Source of the DNA: Chloroflexota bacterium
Lineage (GTDB): Bacteria; Chloroflexota; Anaerolineae; Anaerolineales; Villigracilaceae
Reading direction: 5' to 3'
NCBI GenBank assembly: GCA_016213105.1
Contig: JACRBN010000016.1
Span: 310,001 to 374,000, forward strand
Length of the DNA: 64,000 bases
Shown here: one piece after another, positions 25,014 to 34,053 of the stretch
Position numbering within the stretch: position 1 is the stretch's first letter
Layout: every line of letters starts with the position of its first letter
The notes under the pieces: generated by a model
Seen by the model: the letters and a program-made list of their open reading frames with translations, nothing else
What the model was told of the DNA's origin: nothing
The model's database searches: none
Made by a program: the position numbers and the translations under genes

Positions 25014-25461
25014 GGATGGATTGGAGCTCATTCAGGAATACGTGCGGGCCAGCCTGGGCGACAGGCTTGGGGAGTTCCGCATCCCGCCGCCGGTCTTCGT
25101 CTCGATGCAGGCGGAGGTGACCGCCTTCGACCCCGCAGCGGCCGCGCTGACCGTGCGCTTCCCCGTGCTCGAAAAGGACCTGAACCCGTATCACGCGATG
25201 CAAGGCGGGATGATCGCCGCCGCCATCGACAATACCCTCGGTCCGCTCAGCATGCTGGTCGCGCCGCCCAACGTCACCCGTACCCTGGAAGTTACTTACA
25301 GCAAGCCGATCACGCTCGACCTCGGGACATTCCTCGTGACCGCCAGACTGGTCAGCCGCGAGAAGCGCTTCCTCAATTTCACCGCGGAGGTTCACACCGA
25401 AAACGAACAAAAACTGGCGCGCGCCAAGGCGGTGCATTGGATCGTGCAGGAAAATAAGTAG
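25003..25461 (+). CDS. PaaI-type hotdog-fold thioesterase
   Basis: 152 residues of the hotdog fold. HAMQGGMIAAAIDNTLGPLS (about 64-83) corresponds to the central helix and the catalytic region of PaaI/YbgC-like acyl-CoA thioesterases, and RTLEVTYSKPI starts the second half. It begins inside the end of fdhD, so the pair is translationally coupled. The acyl substrate is unknown. Confidence 0.85.
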   Translation: MKAKDGLELIQEYVRASLGDRLGEFRIPPPVFVSMQAEVTAFDPAAAALTVRFPVLEKDLNPYHAMQGGMIAAAIDNTLGPLSMLVAPPNVTRTLEVTYSKPITLDLGTFLVTARLVSREKRFLNFTAEVHTENEQKLARAKAVHWIVQENK

Positions 25462-25660
25462 AGGGTATGCCATGTCAAAGGGAAACAATCTTTTATACAC
25501 GGACGGACACGGCTTGACACGGATTTCTTAAGGAGCTCTTTCCGTGTGCCCCCATGTAATCCGCGGCATCCGTGTTCAGAATCACATGCGCTCCGTCAAC
25601 CTGACCATGCAGTAATTGGTGATGCATGCGCCAGACAATTCAACCAGAAAGGACTTTGGA

Positions 25661-26137
25661 ATGATCAAACTCATCCCCATCGAACAAGCCGATTACGATG
25701 TCTTTCTCGAACAGGAGATCGTCGAATACGCCAACGACCACGTCACAAATGGGAACTGGGCTCCCGAGGAGGCCCTGGAAAAATCGCGCAAGGAGTTCGA
25801 GCAGTACCTGCCCGACGGTCCGCGCTCGAAGGATCAGTTTGTCTTCACCCTCTTCGAGGACGGGACAACCCAGAAGCTCGGCGTGTTGTGGGTGCAGGTC
25901 AAAATGGACGAACCCGGGCGCAAGGCCTTCATCTTCGACTTCATCATCGATGAACAATTCCGCGGCAGGGGCTACGGCAAACAAGCCCTGGCCGCCCTCG
26001 ACGAGAAGTTAATCGAACTGGGTTCCGAAAGCGTCGGCCTGCACGTCTTCGGTCACAACACCACCGCCCTTGAGTTGTACAAGAAGATGGGCTACGAGGT
26101 GACGAATATCCACATGCGGAAGACGTACAAGAAATAA
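25661..26137 (+). CDS. GNAT-family N-acetyltransferase
   Basis: 158 residues. The acetyl-CoA-binding motif A is EQFRGRGYGKQALAAL (about 100-115), and motif B is NTTALELYKKMGYEV near the end. It covers the normal single-domain length. A purine-rich AAAGGA is located before the ATG at 25661; an earlier in-frame ATG lacks such a site. The 200-bp gap before it holds only short ACACGGA/TCCGTGT inverted motifs. Acceptor substrate unknown. Confidence 0.88.
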   Translation: MIKLIPIEQADYDVFLEQEIVEYANDHVTNGNWAPEEALEKSRKEFEQYLPDGPRSKDQFVFTLFEDGTTQKLGVLWVQVKMDEPGRKAFIFDFIIDEQFRGRGYGKQALAALDEKLIELGSESVGLHVFGHNTTALELYKKMGYEVTNIHMRKTYKK

Positions 26138-26141
26138 TACG

Positions 26142-26182
26142 CTGGGAAATGGGCAGGAAAATTTTACTTGCCCATTTCCCAG
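26142..26182. terminator. long hairpin after the GNAT gene
   Basis: A 14-bp perfect stem, CTGGGAAATGGGCA (26142-26155) and TGCCCATTTCCCAG (26169-26182). There is no T-run after it, so it may be a repeat or a Rho-assisted end. Confidence 0.55.
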
Positions 26183-26226
26183 AAGTGGTGCGATAATAGA
26201 TTATCTTTCTGTTTAGGAGGAATGCC

Positions 26227-27999
26227 ATGAAAAGTTTCGAAGTCGTTCGCAAAGCCAAAAACTTATACCTGTTTTCTCTGCTAGTCATACTCGCAATCGC
26301 AGGCGGCTTCGCTTACCTGTTCATTGTTCTCAATTCCGACGTTTTAGACATCACCAATCTTCCGGAAAACTCCCCTTCCCCATTTTCATTCATCCTGACC
26401 CTGGCTTGCTCCTTTCCGTTTTTTCTGTTTATCTTATTCGCAATCTGGATGGGTCTACTATGGATAGCTCTTCAAAGAATTCGCCTGGTTTTTGATAATG
26501 CCACCTTAAGGCAGGAAGCAAACAATCGTTTGTCATTCTTGTTCTTCCAACGTGGGTTCAGGCCGTTTTCCATTGGGTATGATCAGATCAAAATAATAAG
26601 GAACGGGCGGATGAGGGGCAGCCTGGAAATCTTCGATTATGAGAACAAAGCAGTGGATTTAATTCCATCGTTGTTCGGAAACAATTTCGGCGAGGAAATC
26701 TTGCTTGAATTACAAAAGCACGTGACAAGTGAAAAATTCGAATCGGGAATGGATACTCCCGATGTACTAAAAAAATGGCAGACAGCCCGCAGAAAAAAAG
26801 CCATTATCCCAATTGTGTTTTTGATGTTATATCTGGCAACGTTTTCTGCAGATTCGCTATTTTCCTCTCGTTCGTGGCTAATGGCTCCTTGGAAAACCGA
26901 AATACCTCTCCCATTATTTGAATCCCCCTGGACATATTCATTAGTATCACAAAATGAAACATGGTTCATTTCGAACAAAATCAGTTCATTTCGCGCATAC
27001 CATTACAGTTCAGGTAAGCAAGTGGATGCCTGGACCTTAAAACAAACCACTGGGAAGTATCCTGATTTTGTCAGCACAGATAATAATGGGAATCCAATTA
27101 TCTGGTATGAAGACAGTGTTCTTCGCTACAACAAAACATGGGAAACCGTAAAATACAACAATGACCTTGATGTCTCTGGCTGGTATTCATCTGGTTTCGT
27201 AAGAGGCACTCAAGGCTGGGCAATCCGAAAAAATGGCGAGAAAGATCAACTTGTACAAATAGATGGACTCACTGGAGAATGGGTAGTGGTTCCTCTCCCC
27301 GATTCGGCTGTTCAACAGGGCCTATATCCACAGCAAATGTTCCAGACGATCGCCGGAGATTACCTAGTCCTGACGAAAAATGATGTTATCGCACGTATTT
27401 ATTTATTTTCAGCAGGCACATGGAGCCCACTGGAATTCGCCGTAAATACACCTGAAATCGATCACTTAAATAGTTTCTTTTTAGACTCCGAAAATTCGCT
27501 TTGGGTGTTGTTTATGTCTCAAGACCATTGGTTTGTTGAGAAAATCTCCGTATCGGGCGAAACGCTCCTGACACAATTGCCCCCACCTATTGGAGAACCA
27601 CATATGGAAAGATACATGAATTTAATTGTGGATACACACGGGCGAATATGGGTTGCAGGAGGGTATCCCTATTTCATATCAGCCTTTAATCCGGTGTGGA
27701 AAGGTGAGGCTTCCGAAATAAAAAAATATACTGAGAAGAATTCAAATTATCAGGGAGGCATCCTCCAACCTCCTGTCATGACTTCCGATGGCAAGCTTTG
27801 GAGTTTTGATGACAGAATTGTGACCATGGACACCAACCTCGAAACCTTGCCTGCTCCACTACCTGATTGGATTGCAAACTTAGATTGGAACATCATCAGG
27901 CTGGTTTTGATTTTTGTCCAGATGGCATTCTCGATCATCATTTTTATCTCTACAATTCGATGGACATATCCCAAAAGAGAAAAAAGCTCCAGAAGATAA
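26227..27999 (+). CDS. large membrane protein with propeller-like central region
   Basis: 590 residues, not recognised as a family. Two N-terminal transmembrane helices (about 15-38 and 56-86), a third at about 195-213 and one C-terminal helix (about 560-580) bracket a 340-residue extracytoplasmic region rich in repeated W/G-x-W and DxxG patterns (LDVSGWYSSGFV, DSENSLWVLF, DTHGRIWVAG), reminiscent of beta-propeller sensor blades such as Reg_prop. G+C is clearly below the neighbours. The start has a good GGAGG. A terminator-like hairpin follows at 28051. Confidence 0.7.
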   Translation: MKSFEVVRKAKNLYLFSLLVILAIAGGFAYLFIVLNSDVLDITNLPENSPSPFSFILTLACSFPFFLFILFAIWMGLLWIALQRIRLVFDNATLRQEANNRLSFLFFQRGFRPFSIGYDQIKIIRNGRMRGSLEIFDYENKAVDLIPSLFGNNFGEEILLELQKHVTSEKFESGMDTPDVLKKWQTARRKKAIIPIVFLMLYLATFSADSLFSSRSWLMAPWKTEIPLPLFESPWTYSLVSQNETWFISNKISSFRAYHYSSGKQVDAWTLKQTTGKYPDFVSTDNNGNPIIWYEDSVLRYNKTWETVKYNNDLDVSGWYSSGFVRGTQGWAIRKNGEKDQLVQIDGLTGEWVVVPLPDSAVQQGLYPQQMFQTIAGDYLVLTKNDVIARIYLFSAGTWSPLEFAVNTPEIDHLNSFFLDSENSLWVLFMSQDHWFVEKISVSGETLLTQLPPPIGEPHMERYMNLIVDTHGRIWVAGGYPYFISAFNPVWKGEASEIKKYTEKNSNYQGGILQPPVMTSDGKLWSFDDRIVTMDTNLETLPAPLPDWIANLDWNIIRLVLIFVQMAFSIIIFISTIRWTYPKREKSSRR

Positions 28000-28050
28000 C
28001 AATCATTCCCTTACACGCGGCGGATCAATTCCTTCTTCTTCTGTTACTCG

Positions 28051-28080
28051 CGGCGGATTTGCAATCCGCCGCCGTTTTTT
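28051..28080 (+). terminator. terminator after the AT-rich membrane gene
   Basis: CGGCGGATT (28051-28059), loop TGC and AATCCGCCG (28063-28071) followed by six T. The CGCGGCGGAT block also occurs once just upstream at about 28017. Confidence 0.8.
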
Positions 28081-28149
28081 AAAATTGCATCCGCAGCAGG
28101 AGTACTTTGGACTGATCCGCCTAACACTATTCACTGACCACTGATTTGG

Positions 28150-28155
28150 TACAAT
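28150..28155 (+). promoter_or_regulatory. -10 box 7 nt before the first LysM/M23 gene
   Basis: TACAAT ends 7 nt before the ATG at 28163 with no Shine-Dalgarno sequence. A leaderless mRNA is likely. Confidence 0.5.
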
Positions 28156-28162
28156 CTTCCCC

Positions 28163-29728
28163 ATGCGCCAAGCCTTCACCCTTCTGCTGATCTGCACCTT
28201 CCTGCTCACCGCCTGTGAACAAAGCACGACGGTCACGCCCTACCCCACCGTGGATCCCTTCGTGCAGGGCGGCGGGAGCAGCCTGCCCCTCCAGCCCGTG
28301 GACGCGGGTCCCATCTCCACACGGACGCCGGGTCCCACGCCGACGCGCGCATCCCTGTCGGTGACGGTGCGGCCGCGCGACCCGAACGCTCCGCTGGTCA
28401 CGCCCACGCCCGATGCCCCGCGCGCCCTGCCCACCCTACGGCAGGATGCGGAGCAATACGTGGTGCAGCCCGGCGATGCGCTGGGCAGCATCGCGCAAAG
28501 GTACGGAGTCAGCCTCGAAGAGTTGATGCAGAACAATAACCTGGCCGACCCGAACCTGCTCACGGTCGGCATGACGCTCGACATCCCCGCCCCCGATCCT
28601 GGTTCGGTGGGACCCGCCTTCAAGGTCATTCCCGACTCGGAGCTGGTCTACGGTCCTGCCAGCGCGCTCTTCGACGTGGACGGCTTCGTCCAGGGCAAGG
28701 GCGGTTACCTGAGTGCCTACGCGCAGGACGTCAATGGCGAATTTTTGACGGGGGCCGAGATCGTCACCCTCGTCGCGGAAAACTACTCGGTCAACCCGCG
28801 CCTGCTGCTGGCGCTGATCGAGCACCAAAGCGGATGGCTGTCCAACCCGCAGCCGGTCGTCAGCGATTACCCGCTCGGCCTGGTGGATGCCTATCGCCCG
28901 GGGCTGTACCGTCAACTGGCCTGGGCCGCGAACGAACTCAACCGCGGCTTCTACTGGTGGCGGGCCGGCGCCGTCTCTGCCTGGGTGCTGGCCGATGGGT
29001 CGGTCGTCCCCGCGGATGCGACCATCAACGCGGGCACGGCAGGCGTGCAGCGCCTGTTCTCGCAACTGGACGCCTACGACGGCTGGCAAACCGACGTGAC
29101 CCTCAACGGCCTGTTCAAGACCTACTACCTGCTGTTCGGCAATCCCTTCGACCTGTCCATCGAGCCGCTCGTTCCACCCGGCTTGACCCAGCCGCGCTTC
29201 ACCCTGCCCTTTGGGCGCGGGGAGACCTGGTCATTCACCGGCGGACCGCACGGCGGTTGGGACACCGGCTCGGCCTGGGCCGCCGTCGACTTTGCCCCGC
29301 CCGGCGAAACGGCGGGATGCGCATCCAATGACGCCTGGGTCACGGCCATTGCCGACGGCCTGATCGTGCGCGCCTCGAACGGCGCAGTCATCCAGGATCT
29401 CGACGGGGACGGCTACGAACAGACCGGCTGGGTCGTCTTCTACATGCACATCGAAATCCGCGAGCGCGTGGAGCCTGGCACATATGTCTCGGCCGGCGAC
29501 CTGATCGGGCATCCCTCCTGCGAAGGCGGCGTCTCGAACGGGACGCACGTACACCTGGCGCGCAAATATAACGGGGAATGGATCGCCGCCGACGGCTCCC
29601 TGCCCTTCAACCTGGACGGCTGGATCTCCAGCGGCACAGGCAACGAATACGACGGTTATTTTACGCGCGGCAGTGAACAGCTCGAAGCCTGGAATGGCGT
29701 GGACCAGGTGAATCAAATCACGCGCTAG
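28163..29728 (+). CDS. LysM/M23 lipoprotein, copy 1 of 3
   Basis: 521-residue lipoprotein. The signal peptide ends in the lipobox LLTAC at about residue 18. A Pro/Thr linker leads to a LysM domain (about 95-140; YVVQPGDALGSIAQRYGVSL), then a helical middle domain with NYSVNPRLLLALIEHQSGW like the start of a lytic transglycosylase but with Gln where the catalytic Glu is expected, then a C-terminal M23 peptidase-like fold (DFAPPGE, HVHLARKYNGEW). It probably acts on or binds peptidoglycan outside the cell. It is the first of three tandem paralogues. Confidence 0.87.
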   Translation: MRQAFTLLLICTFLLTACEQSTTVTPYPTVDPFVQGGGSSLPLQPVDAGPISTRTPGPTPTRASLSVTVRPRDPNAPLVTPTPDAPRALPTLRQDAEQYVVQPGDALGSIAQRYGVSLEELMQNNNLADPNLLTVGMTLDIPAPDPGSVGPAFKVIPDSELVYGPASALFDVDGFVQGKGGYLSAYAQDVNGEFLTGAEIVTLVAENYSVNPRLLLALIEHQSGWLSNPQPVVSDYPLGLVDAYRPGLYRQLAWAANELNRGFYWWRAGAVSAWVLADGSVVPADATINAGTAGVQRLFSQLDAYDGWQTDVTLNGLFKTYYLLFGNPFDLSIEPLVPPGLTQPRFTLPFGRGETWSFTGGPHGGWDTGSAWAAVDFAPPGETAGCASNDAWVTAIADGLIVRASNGAVIQDLDGDGYEQTGWVVFYMHIEIRERVEPGTYVSAGDLIGHPSCEGGVSNGTHVHLARKYNGEWIAADGSLPFNLDGWISSGTGNEYDGYFTRGSEQLEAWNGVDQVNQITR

Positions 29729-29800
29729 AAAACCTTGCGAAGATTGGGGCATAAGGAACATCAAATGCTTTTGCTCTCATGCGGGTCTTATCAAGACGGG

Positions 29801-29806
29801 TATAAT
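29801..29806 (+). promoter_or_regulatory. -10 box 8 nt before the second LysM/M23 gene
   Basis: TATAAT ends 8 nt before a GTG start codon at 29815, with no ribosome-binding site. Confidence 0.55.
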
Positions 29807-29814
29807 TCCCGCCA

Positions 29815-31431
29815 GTGAAACGCCTGCGCATTGTCCTCATCATTCTTGCCATCTTCCAATTCGCATGTGGAATGGTGACTCCGTCTCTATGGGGCACGTA
29901 TTCCACGCCCACCTCCGCGCCGCCGACCATCCCTTCCACGGCGCGGCCGAGCAGGACGCCGCTCCCCACGGCATCCGCCACGATCACGCTCACTCCCAGC
30001 ATCACCCCCACGGCCATCAGTTCCTTCATTACACCTACCCGCGGCGCGGCAGGGGTCGATGAACCCAATCCCACCCCGCGCAACACCAGCGCCGCCCCGA
30101 TCCTGTATTACACCCAGAGCGGAGATACGCTGGCGGGCGTGGCCAGGCGCTTCGACGTGGAAGTCTCCGAGATCACCGCCACCGTCCCGCTCCCTGAATC
30201 GATCGATCTGATCGACCCGGGCACCCTGCTGGTCATCCCCGAACGGGTGATGGACAATGTGACACCCAACGAGCAGATCCTGCCCGATAGCGAGGTGGTC
30301 TACACCGCCAGCGCCCTGGATTTCGACATCGACGCCTACCTCAACAGCACGGACGGATACCTGAACAGCTACCGCGAGTATCTCGGCTCGACGGGCTGGG
30401 TCACCGGTCCCAATGCCATTCGGCGCCTGGCCGACGAGAACTCGATCAACCCGCGCCTGCTGCTGGCCGTGCTCGAATACGAGAGCCGTTGGGTGCGCGG
30501 CCAGCCGGTCGACGCCCTGCACGCCGAGTACCCGATGGGGTATGAGGATTTCCGCTACAAGAGCATGTTCACGCAAATGGTCTGGGCCATCAACCAGTTG
30601 TCCATCGGGTATTACGGCTGGCGCAACGGCACCATCACCGAGTTGAATTTTCCCGACGGCACCCGCCTGCGCCTCGACCCGCGCCTGAACGCGGGCACGG
30701 TCGCCGTACAATACCTGTTCTCCCGTCTGCACAGCCAGTCGCAGTGGGCGCAGATCATCAACCTCGAAACGGGATTCCCCGCCCTGTACGAGGACATGTT
30801 CGGCGATCCCTGGGCGCGCGGCAACATGGTCAACCCCATCTTCCCGCCCGGCCTGTCCCAGCCCGCATTCGGCCTGCCCTTCGACCCGCGGGTGGAATGG
30901 AGCTACACCGGCGGCCCGCACGGCGCCTGGGAACATGACGGCGCCCTGGCCGCCATCGACTTCGCCCCGGCCACCGACCACGGCGGGTGCGCCGTCACCG
31001 ACGCCTGGGTCACAGCCTCCGCGCCCGGGCTGGTGGTGCGCTCCGGGCAGGGCGTCGTGGTGGTCGACCTGGACGGCGACGGCTACGAACAAACCGGCTG
31101 GACGCTGCTCTACCTGCACATCGCCACCACCGACCGCATCCGCCAGGGCGAATGGGTGGACGCCAACGATCATATCGGGCACCCCTCCTGTGAGGGCGGC
31201 ATCTCCACCGGCACGCACCTGCATTTCGCCCGCAAATACAACGGCGAGTGGGTCCCGGCCGACGGCCCGATCCCCTTCGTGCTGGATGGGTGGAAAGTCA
31301 TCGCCGGACAGAAACCCTACGAAGGCCTGCTCGTGCGCGGCGAAAAAACCATTATTGCCGATCCCGTCGGGCAAGCCTGGTCGATCATTTTCCGCGAACC
31401 CAATGTCACACCCACCCCCGTCGGTCCTTAA
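29815..31431 (+). CDS. LysM/M23 lipoprotein, copy 2 of 3
   Basis: 538 residues beginning at GTG, the only codon placed to give the signal peptide KRLRIVLIILAIFQFAC with its lipobox Cys at 18. The layout matches copy 1: Pro/Thr linker, LysM-like segment (YYTQSGDTLAGVARRF), helical domain with SINPRLLLAVLEYESRW, and M23-like domain (AIDFAPATDH, HLHFARKYNGEW). In this copy the transglycosylase-like Glu (YES) is kept. DGDGYEQTGW between the M23 strands is shared with copy 1. It has its own -10 box. The third copy overlaps its 3' end. Confidence 0.87.
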   Translation: MKRLRIVLIILAIFQFACGMVTPSLWGTYSTPTSAPPTIPSTARPSRTPLPTASATITLTPSITPTAISSFITPTRGAAGVDEPNPTPRNTSAAPILYYTQSGDTLAGVARRFDVEVSEITATVPLPESIDLIDPGTLLVIPERVMDNVTPNEQILPDSEVVYTASALDFDIDAYLNSTDGYLNSYREYLGSTGWVTGPNAIRRLADENSINPRLLLAVLEYESRWVRGQPVDALHAEYPMGYEDFRYKSMFTQMVWAINQLSIGYYGWRNGTITELNFPDGTRLRLDPRLNAGTVAVQYLFSRLHSQSQWAQIINLETGFPALYEDMFGDPWARGNMVNPIFPPGLSQPAFGLPFDPRVEWSYTGGPHGAWEHDGALAAIDFAPATDHGGCAVTDAWVTASAPGLVVRSGQGVVVVDLDGDGYEQTGWTLLYLHIATTDRIRQGEWVDANDHIGHPSCEGGISTGTHLHFARKYNGEWVPADGPIPFVLDGWKVIAGQKPYEGLLVRGEKTIIADPVGQAWSIIFREPNVTPTPVGP

Positions 31432-32896
31432 ATATGGCTGGATGGGATTCCTGGTCTGCGCCCTGCTGTTAAGCTCCTGCCTGCCGGCCGCCCGCCCCTC
31501 CTCCTTTCCGACCCCCAGTCCCTCCCCAACTTCGGTTGCCACCGTTCCCCCGGCGCAAACCCCGCTGCCGACCCGTCCCGCCTACGAGCCCGGCGAACTG
31601 GTGGATTACACCGCCCAGGACGGCGATACGCTGCCCGCCCTGGCCGCGCGCTTCAACACCACCGTCGAGGAGATCTTCCTGGCCAACCCGATCATCCCGC
31701 GCGAGGCCACCACCATGCCGCCCGGCCTGCCGATGAAGATTCCCATCTACTATCGCGCGTTGTGGGGCAGTTCGTATCAGATTCTGCCCGACCACGCCTT
31801 CGTCAACGGGCCGACCCTGGTGGGCTTCAACACCGCGGCCTTCGTCGGCGCGCATGACGGCTGGCTCAAGACCTATCGCACCTACGCGGGCGGAGAGTGG
31901 CTCAGCGGCGCGGAACTGGTGGACTTCATCGCCACCAACTTCAGCGTCAGCCCGCGCCTGCTGCTGGCCCTGCTGGAATTCCAGGGGCACGCCCTGTCCA
32001 AGCCGCAACCGCCCGTCGACCAGTACCTGCTTGGACATAAACAGGTCTATTACGAAAGCGTATACCTGCAATTGGTCTGGGCCGCCAACACACTCAACAA
32101 CGGCTACTACGGCTGGCGGGCCGGGACATTGCTGGAGCTGGAACTGCCCGACGGCATCCTGACCCGTCCCGACCCGTGGCAGAACGCCGCCAGCGTGAGC
32201 CTGCAATATTACTTTTCGAAGATCTACGCCACTGGCAACTTCAAGTCCGCCACCGGGCCGATGGGACTGATCCGCACGTATACGGAATTGTTCGGCGACC
32301 CGTGGGAGACCCAATTCGAGCTTATCCCCGGCAGCCTGGAACAACCCGACCTGCTGCTGCCCTTCCCGCCCGGGCGCGTCTGGGCCTACACGGGCGGACC
32401 GCACACGGGCTGGGGCACCGGCTTTCCCTACGTTGCCGTGGACTTCGCGCCGCCCTCCGAATTCTCGGGCTGTTTCAAGGTCGACCCCGAGCAATTTTCC
32501 GTGGCCGCGGCCGATGGGCTGGTGGTGCGCTCGGGGGTGGACGGCCTGGCGCTCGACCTCGACAAGGACGGCGACGAGCGCACGGGCTGGGTCATCTTTT
32601 ACCTGCACCTGGCGCGCGATGGCCGCGCCCTGGCCGGGCAGGAACTGCGCGCCGGCGATTACATCGGCTACCCCTCCTGCGAAGGCGGGCGGGTGACAGG
32701 CACGCACATACACATCGGGCGCAAATACAACGGGGAATGGATCCTGGCCGACAGCGTCCTGCCGTTCAACATGGAAGGCTGGATCACGCACAACGGCTCG
32801 ACCGCCTATCAGGGCACCCTGACGCGCGGCAATGCCACCGTCACGGCCTGCGAGTGCGGCGATGCGGGCACCTCCATCATCGCCGGCCCGCGGTAG
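31403..32896 (+). CDS. LysM/M23 lipoprotein, copy 3 of 3
   Basis: 497 residues from the ATG at 31403 (an ATG at 31442 is an alternative closer to the hydrophobic core). The lipobox is LLSSC at about residue 26. The LysM-like region is DYTAQDGDTLPALAARFNTT, the helical domain reads FSVSPRLLLALLEFQGHA with both transglycosylase-like catalytic positions lost, and the M23-like domain ends HIHIGRKYNGEW. It overlaps copy 2 by 29 nt, so the two are co-translated. A bidirectional terminator follows at 32915. Confidence 0.87.
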   Translation: MSHPPPSVLKYGWMGFLVCALLLSSCLPAARPSSFPTPSPSPTSVATVPPAQTPLPTRPAYEPGELVDYTAQDGDTLPALAARFNTTVEEIFLANPIIPREATTMPPGLPMKIPIYYRALWGSSYQILPDHAFVNGPTLVGFNTAAFVGAHDGWLKTYRTYAGGEWLSGAELVDFIATNFSVSPRLLLALLEFQGHALSKPQPPVDQYLLGHKQVYYESVYLQLVWAANTLNNGYYGWRAGTLLELELPDGILTRPDPWQNAASVSLQYYFSKIYATGNFKSATGPMGLIRTYTELFGDPWETQFELIPGSLEQPDLLLPFPPGRVWAYTGGPHTGWGTGFPYVAVDFAPPSEFSGCFKVDPEQFSVAAADGLVVRSGVDGLALDLDKDGDERTGWVIFYLHLARDGRALAGQELRAGDYIGYPSCEGGRVTGTHIHIGRKYNGEWILADSVLPFNMEGWITHNGSTAYQGTLTRGNATVTACECGDAGTSIIAGPR

Positions 32897-32914
32897 AGGC
32901 GCCATGCCCTAATA

Positions 32915-32954
32915 AAAAATCCCCGCCTCGACTCTGCATCGAAGCGGGGATTTT
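32915..32954. terminator. bidirectional terminator between convergent LysM/M23 and OsmC genes
   Basis: AAAAATCCCCGC (32915-32926) pairs with GCGGGGATTTT (32944-32954), with T-runs on both strands. Confidence 0.85.
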
Positions 32955-32962
32955 GTTTTTTT

Positions 32963-33421
32963 CTAGGCGGCGGGCGGCTGCCAGGCGCCTTCCTTGACCA
33001 GGGCATCGCCCTCGTAGATTTGATAACGCAATTCCATGGGGAAGGCCTTGCTCAGCATGGCCTGCGCGGGACAATACTTGAGCGCCGAGAGTTCGATGGC
33101 GCGCAGCAGCGCGGCCTCGTCGAGCCCTTGGCCGTGCAGCACGTAGGTGATAACGGCACTGGTAATCACCTTGGGGTGTTCCCCGGCGCGTTCCGCGCTG
33201 ACGTTGACATCGAAAGTCGTCACATCCTGCTTCTTCTTGCGCAGGATGGAGATCACATCCATGCCCGTGCAACCCGCGAGGCCGAGCGCGATCAACTCCA
33301 TCGGGCGGGCGGCGGTATCGTCGCCGCCGACGCCGGGATCGGTATCGATCCGCACTTCGTGGCCGCTATCTGCCACGCCGACAAAGGTCATCTTTTCTTT
33401 CCAGCTTAATTTTGCTTCCAT
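32963..33421 (-). CDS. OsmC/YhfA-family peroxiredoxin-like protein
   Basis: 152 residues. The two redox Cys are in LGLAGCTGMD (about 51) and ALKYCPAQAML (about 116), the arrangement of OsmC-type thiol peroxidases that reduce organic hydroperoxides. It begins 4 nt after the stop of the TlpA-like gene and is the last gene of the ECF-sigma operon, which fits a role in thiol or oxidant stress. It has no signal peptide. Confidence 0.9.
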   Translation of the reverse strand: MEAKLSWKEKMTFVGVADSGHEVRIDTDPGVGGDDTAARPMELIALGLAGCTGMDVISILRKKKQDVTTFDVNVSAERAGEHPKVITSAVITYVLHGQGLDEAALLRAIELSALKYCPAQAMLSKAFPMELRYQIYEGDALVKEGAWQPPAA

Positions 33422-33424
33422 GAG

Positions 33425-34006
33425 TTACTCCATGATCAGGGGTGTGACATATTTTTCGAGCATGGCGTCGGTGATCTCGCCCACCCATTGCAGGCGGATG
33501 ATACCGGCGCGGTCGATCACATAGGAACTGGGCAGGCTCAGATTCTTGAAGGCCTGCTCGGTCGCCACATATTTTGGGTCGAGCCAGACAGGGAAGGTCA
33601 GCCCGTACTCTTCAACGAATTGCACCACGTCCGCGGCCGGGTCGCCGTCGTTTATGGCAACCACCGAAAAGCCATCCGCGCGGTGCCGCTCGTAATAGGC
33701 CTGGAGGGTGGGCATCTCGGCCTTGCAGGGCGGGCACCAGGTGGCCCACAGGTTGACCAGCACCACCTGTCCGCTGTAATCGGTCAGCGAGGCGGGCGCC
33801 CCTGCCACGTCGGTCAGGCTGAGGTCGGGGGCGGCGTACTCGACCGCCAGGGGGATGGAGGAAATATTTTCGGTCTGGGCCTCCAGGGATGCCGCGGCTT
33901 TCGGCAACAGGGAGAAGGCGGCCACGCCGAGCAGGATCAATCCCACCCCTGCGATGACCAGCGGCAGGGGCGAGGCTTTTCTTCGACTTTGGGACGGGTC
34001 GGTCAT
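33425..34006 (-). CDS. TlpA/ResA-like membrane thioredoxin
   Basis: 193 residues. An N-terminal membrane anchor (about 13-38) is followed by a thioredoxin fold with the active site ATWCPPCKAEMP at about 98-109 and the cis-Pro segment LSLPSSYVID. Such proteins reduce disulfides outside the membrane, for example during cytochrome c maturation or repair. It lies between a zinc-ribbon gene and the OsmC gene in the sigma-factor operon. Confidence 0.9.
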   Translation of the reverse strand: MTDPSQSRRKASPLPLVIAGVGLILLGVAAFSLLPKAAASLEAQTENISSIPLAVEYAAPDLSLTDVAGAPASLTDYSGQVVLVNLWATWCPPCKAEMPTLQAYYERHRADGFSVVAINDGDPAADVVQFVEEYGLTFPVWLDPKYVATEQAFKNLSLPSSYVIDRAGIIRLQWVGEITDAMLEKYVTPLIME

Positions 34007-34053
34007 TCAAACTCCAGGTTCACACGCACCCGCACGGGGCGCGGAAAAAATCA

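Noticed and set aside
26142-26182. Riboswitch or sRNA after the GNAT gene
   Set aside because: Only a single perfect stem; no conserved aptamer-like architecture could be recognised.
30935-31402. N-terminal extension of the third LysM/M23 lipoprotein
   Set aside because: The upstream codons overlap copy 2 in another frame and encode a low-complexity Pro/Thr/Arg stretch; the signal peptide starts after 31403.
28163-32896. LysM/M23 triplication as an assembly duplication
   Set aside because: The copies differ strongly in sequence and in active-site residues, so they are real paralogues.
29887-32905. Long minus-strand frames opposite the LysM/M23 genes
   Set aside because: Antisense shadows with no domain. 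The plus strand has lipoboxes, LysM and M23 motifs and -10 boxes.
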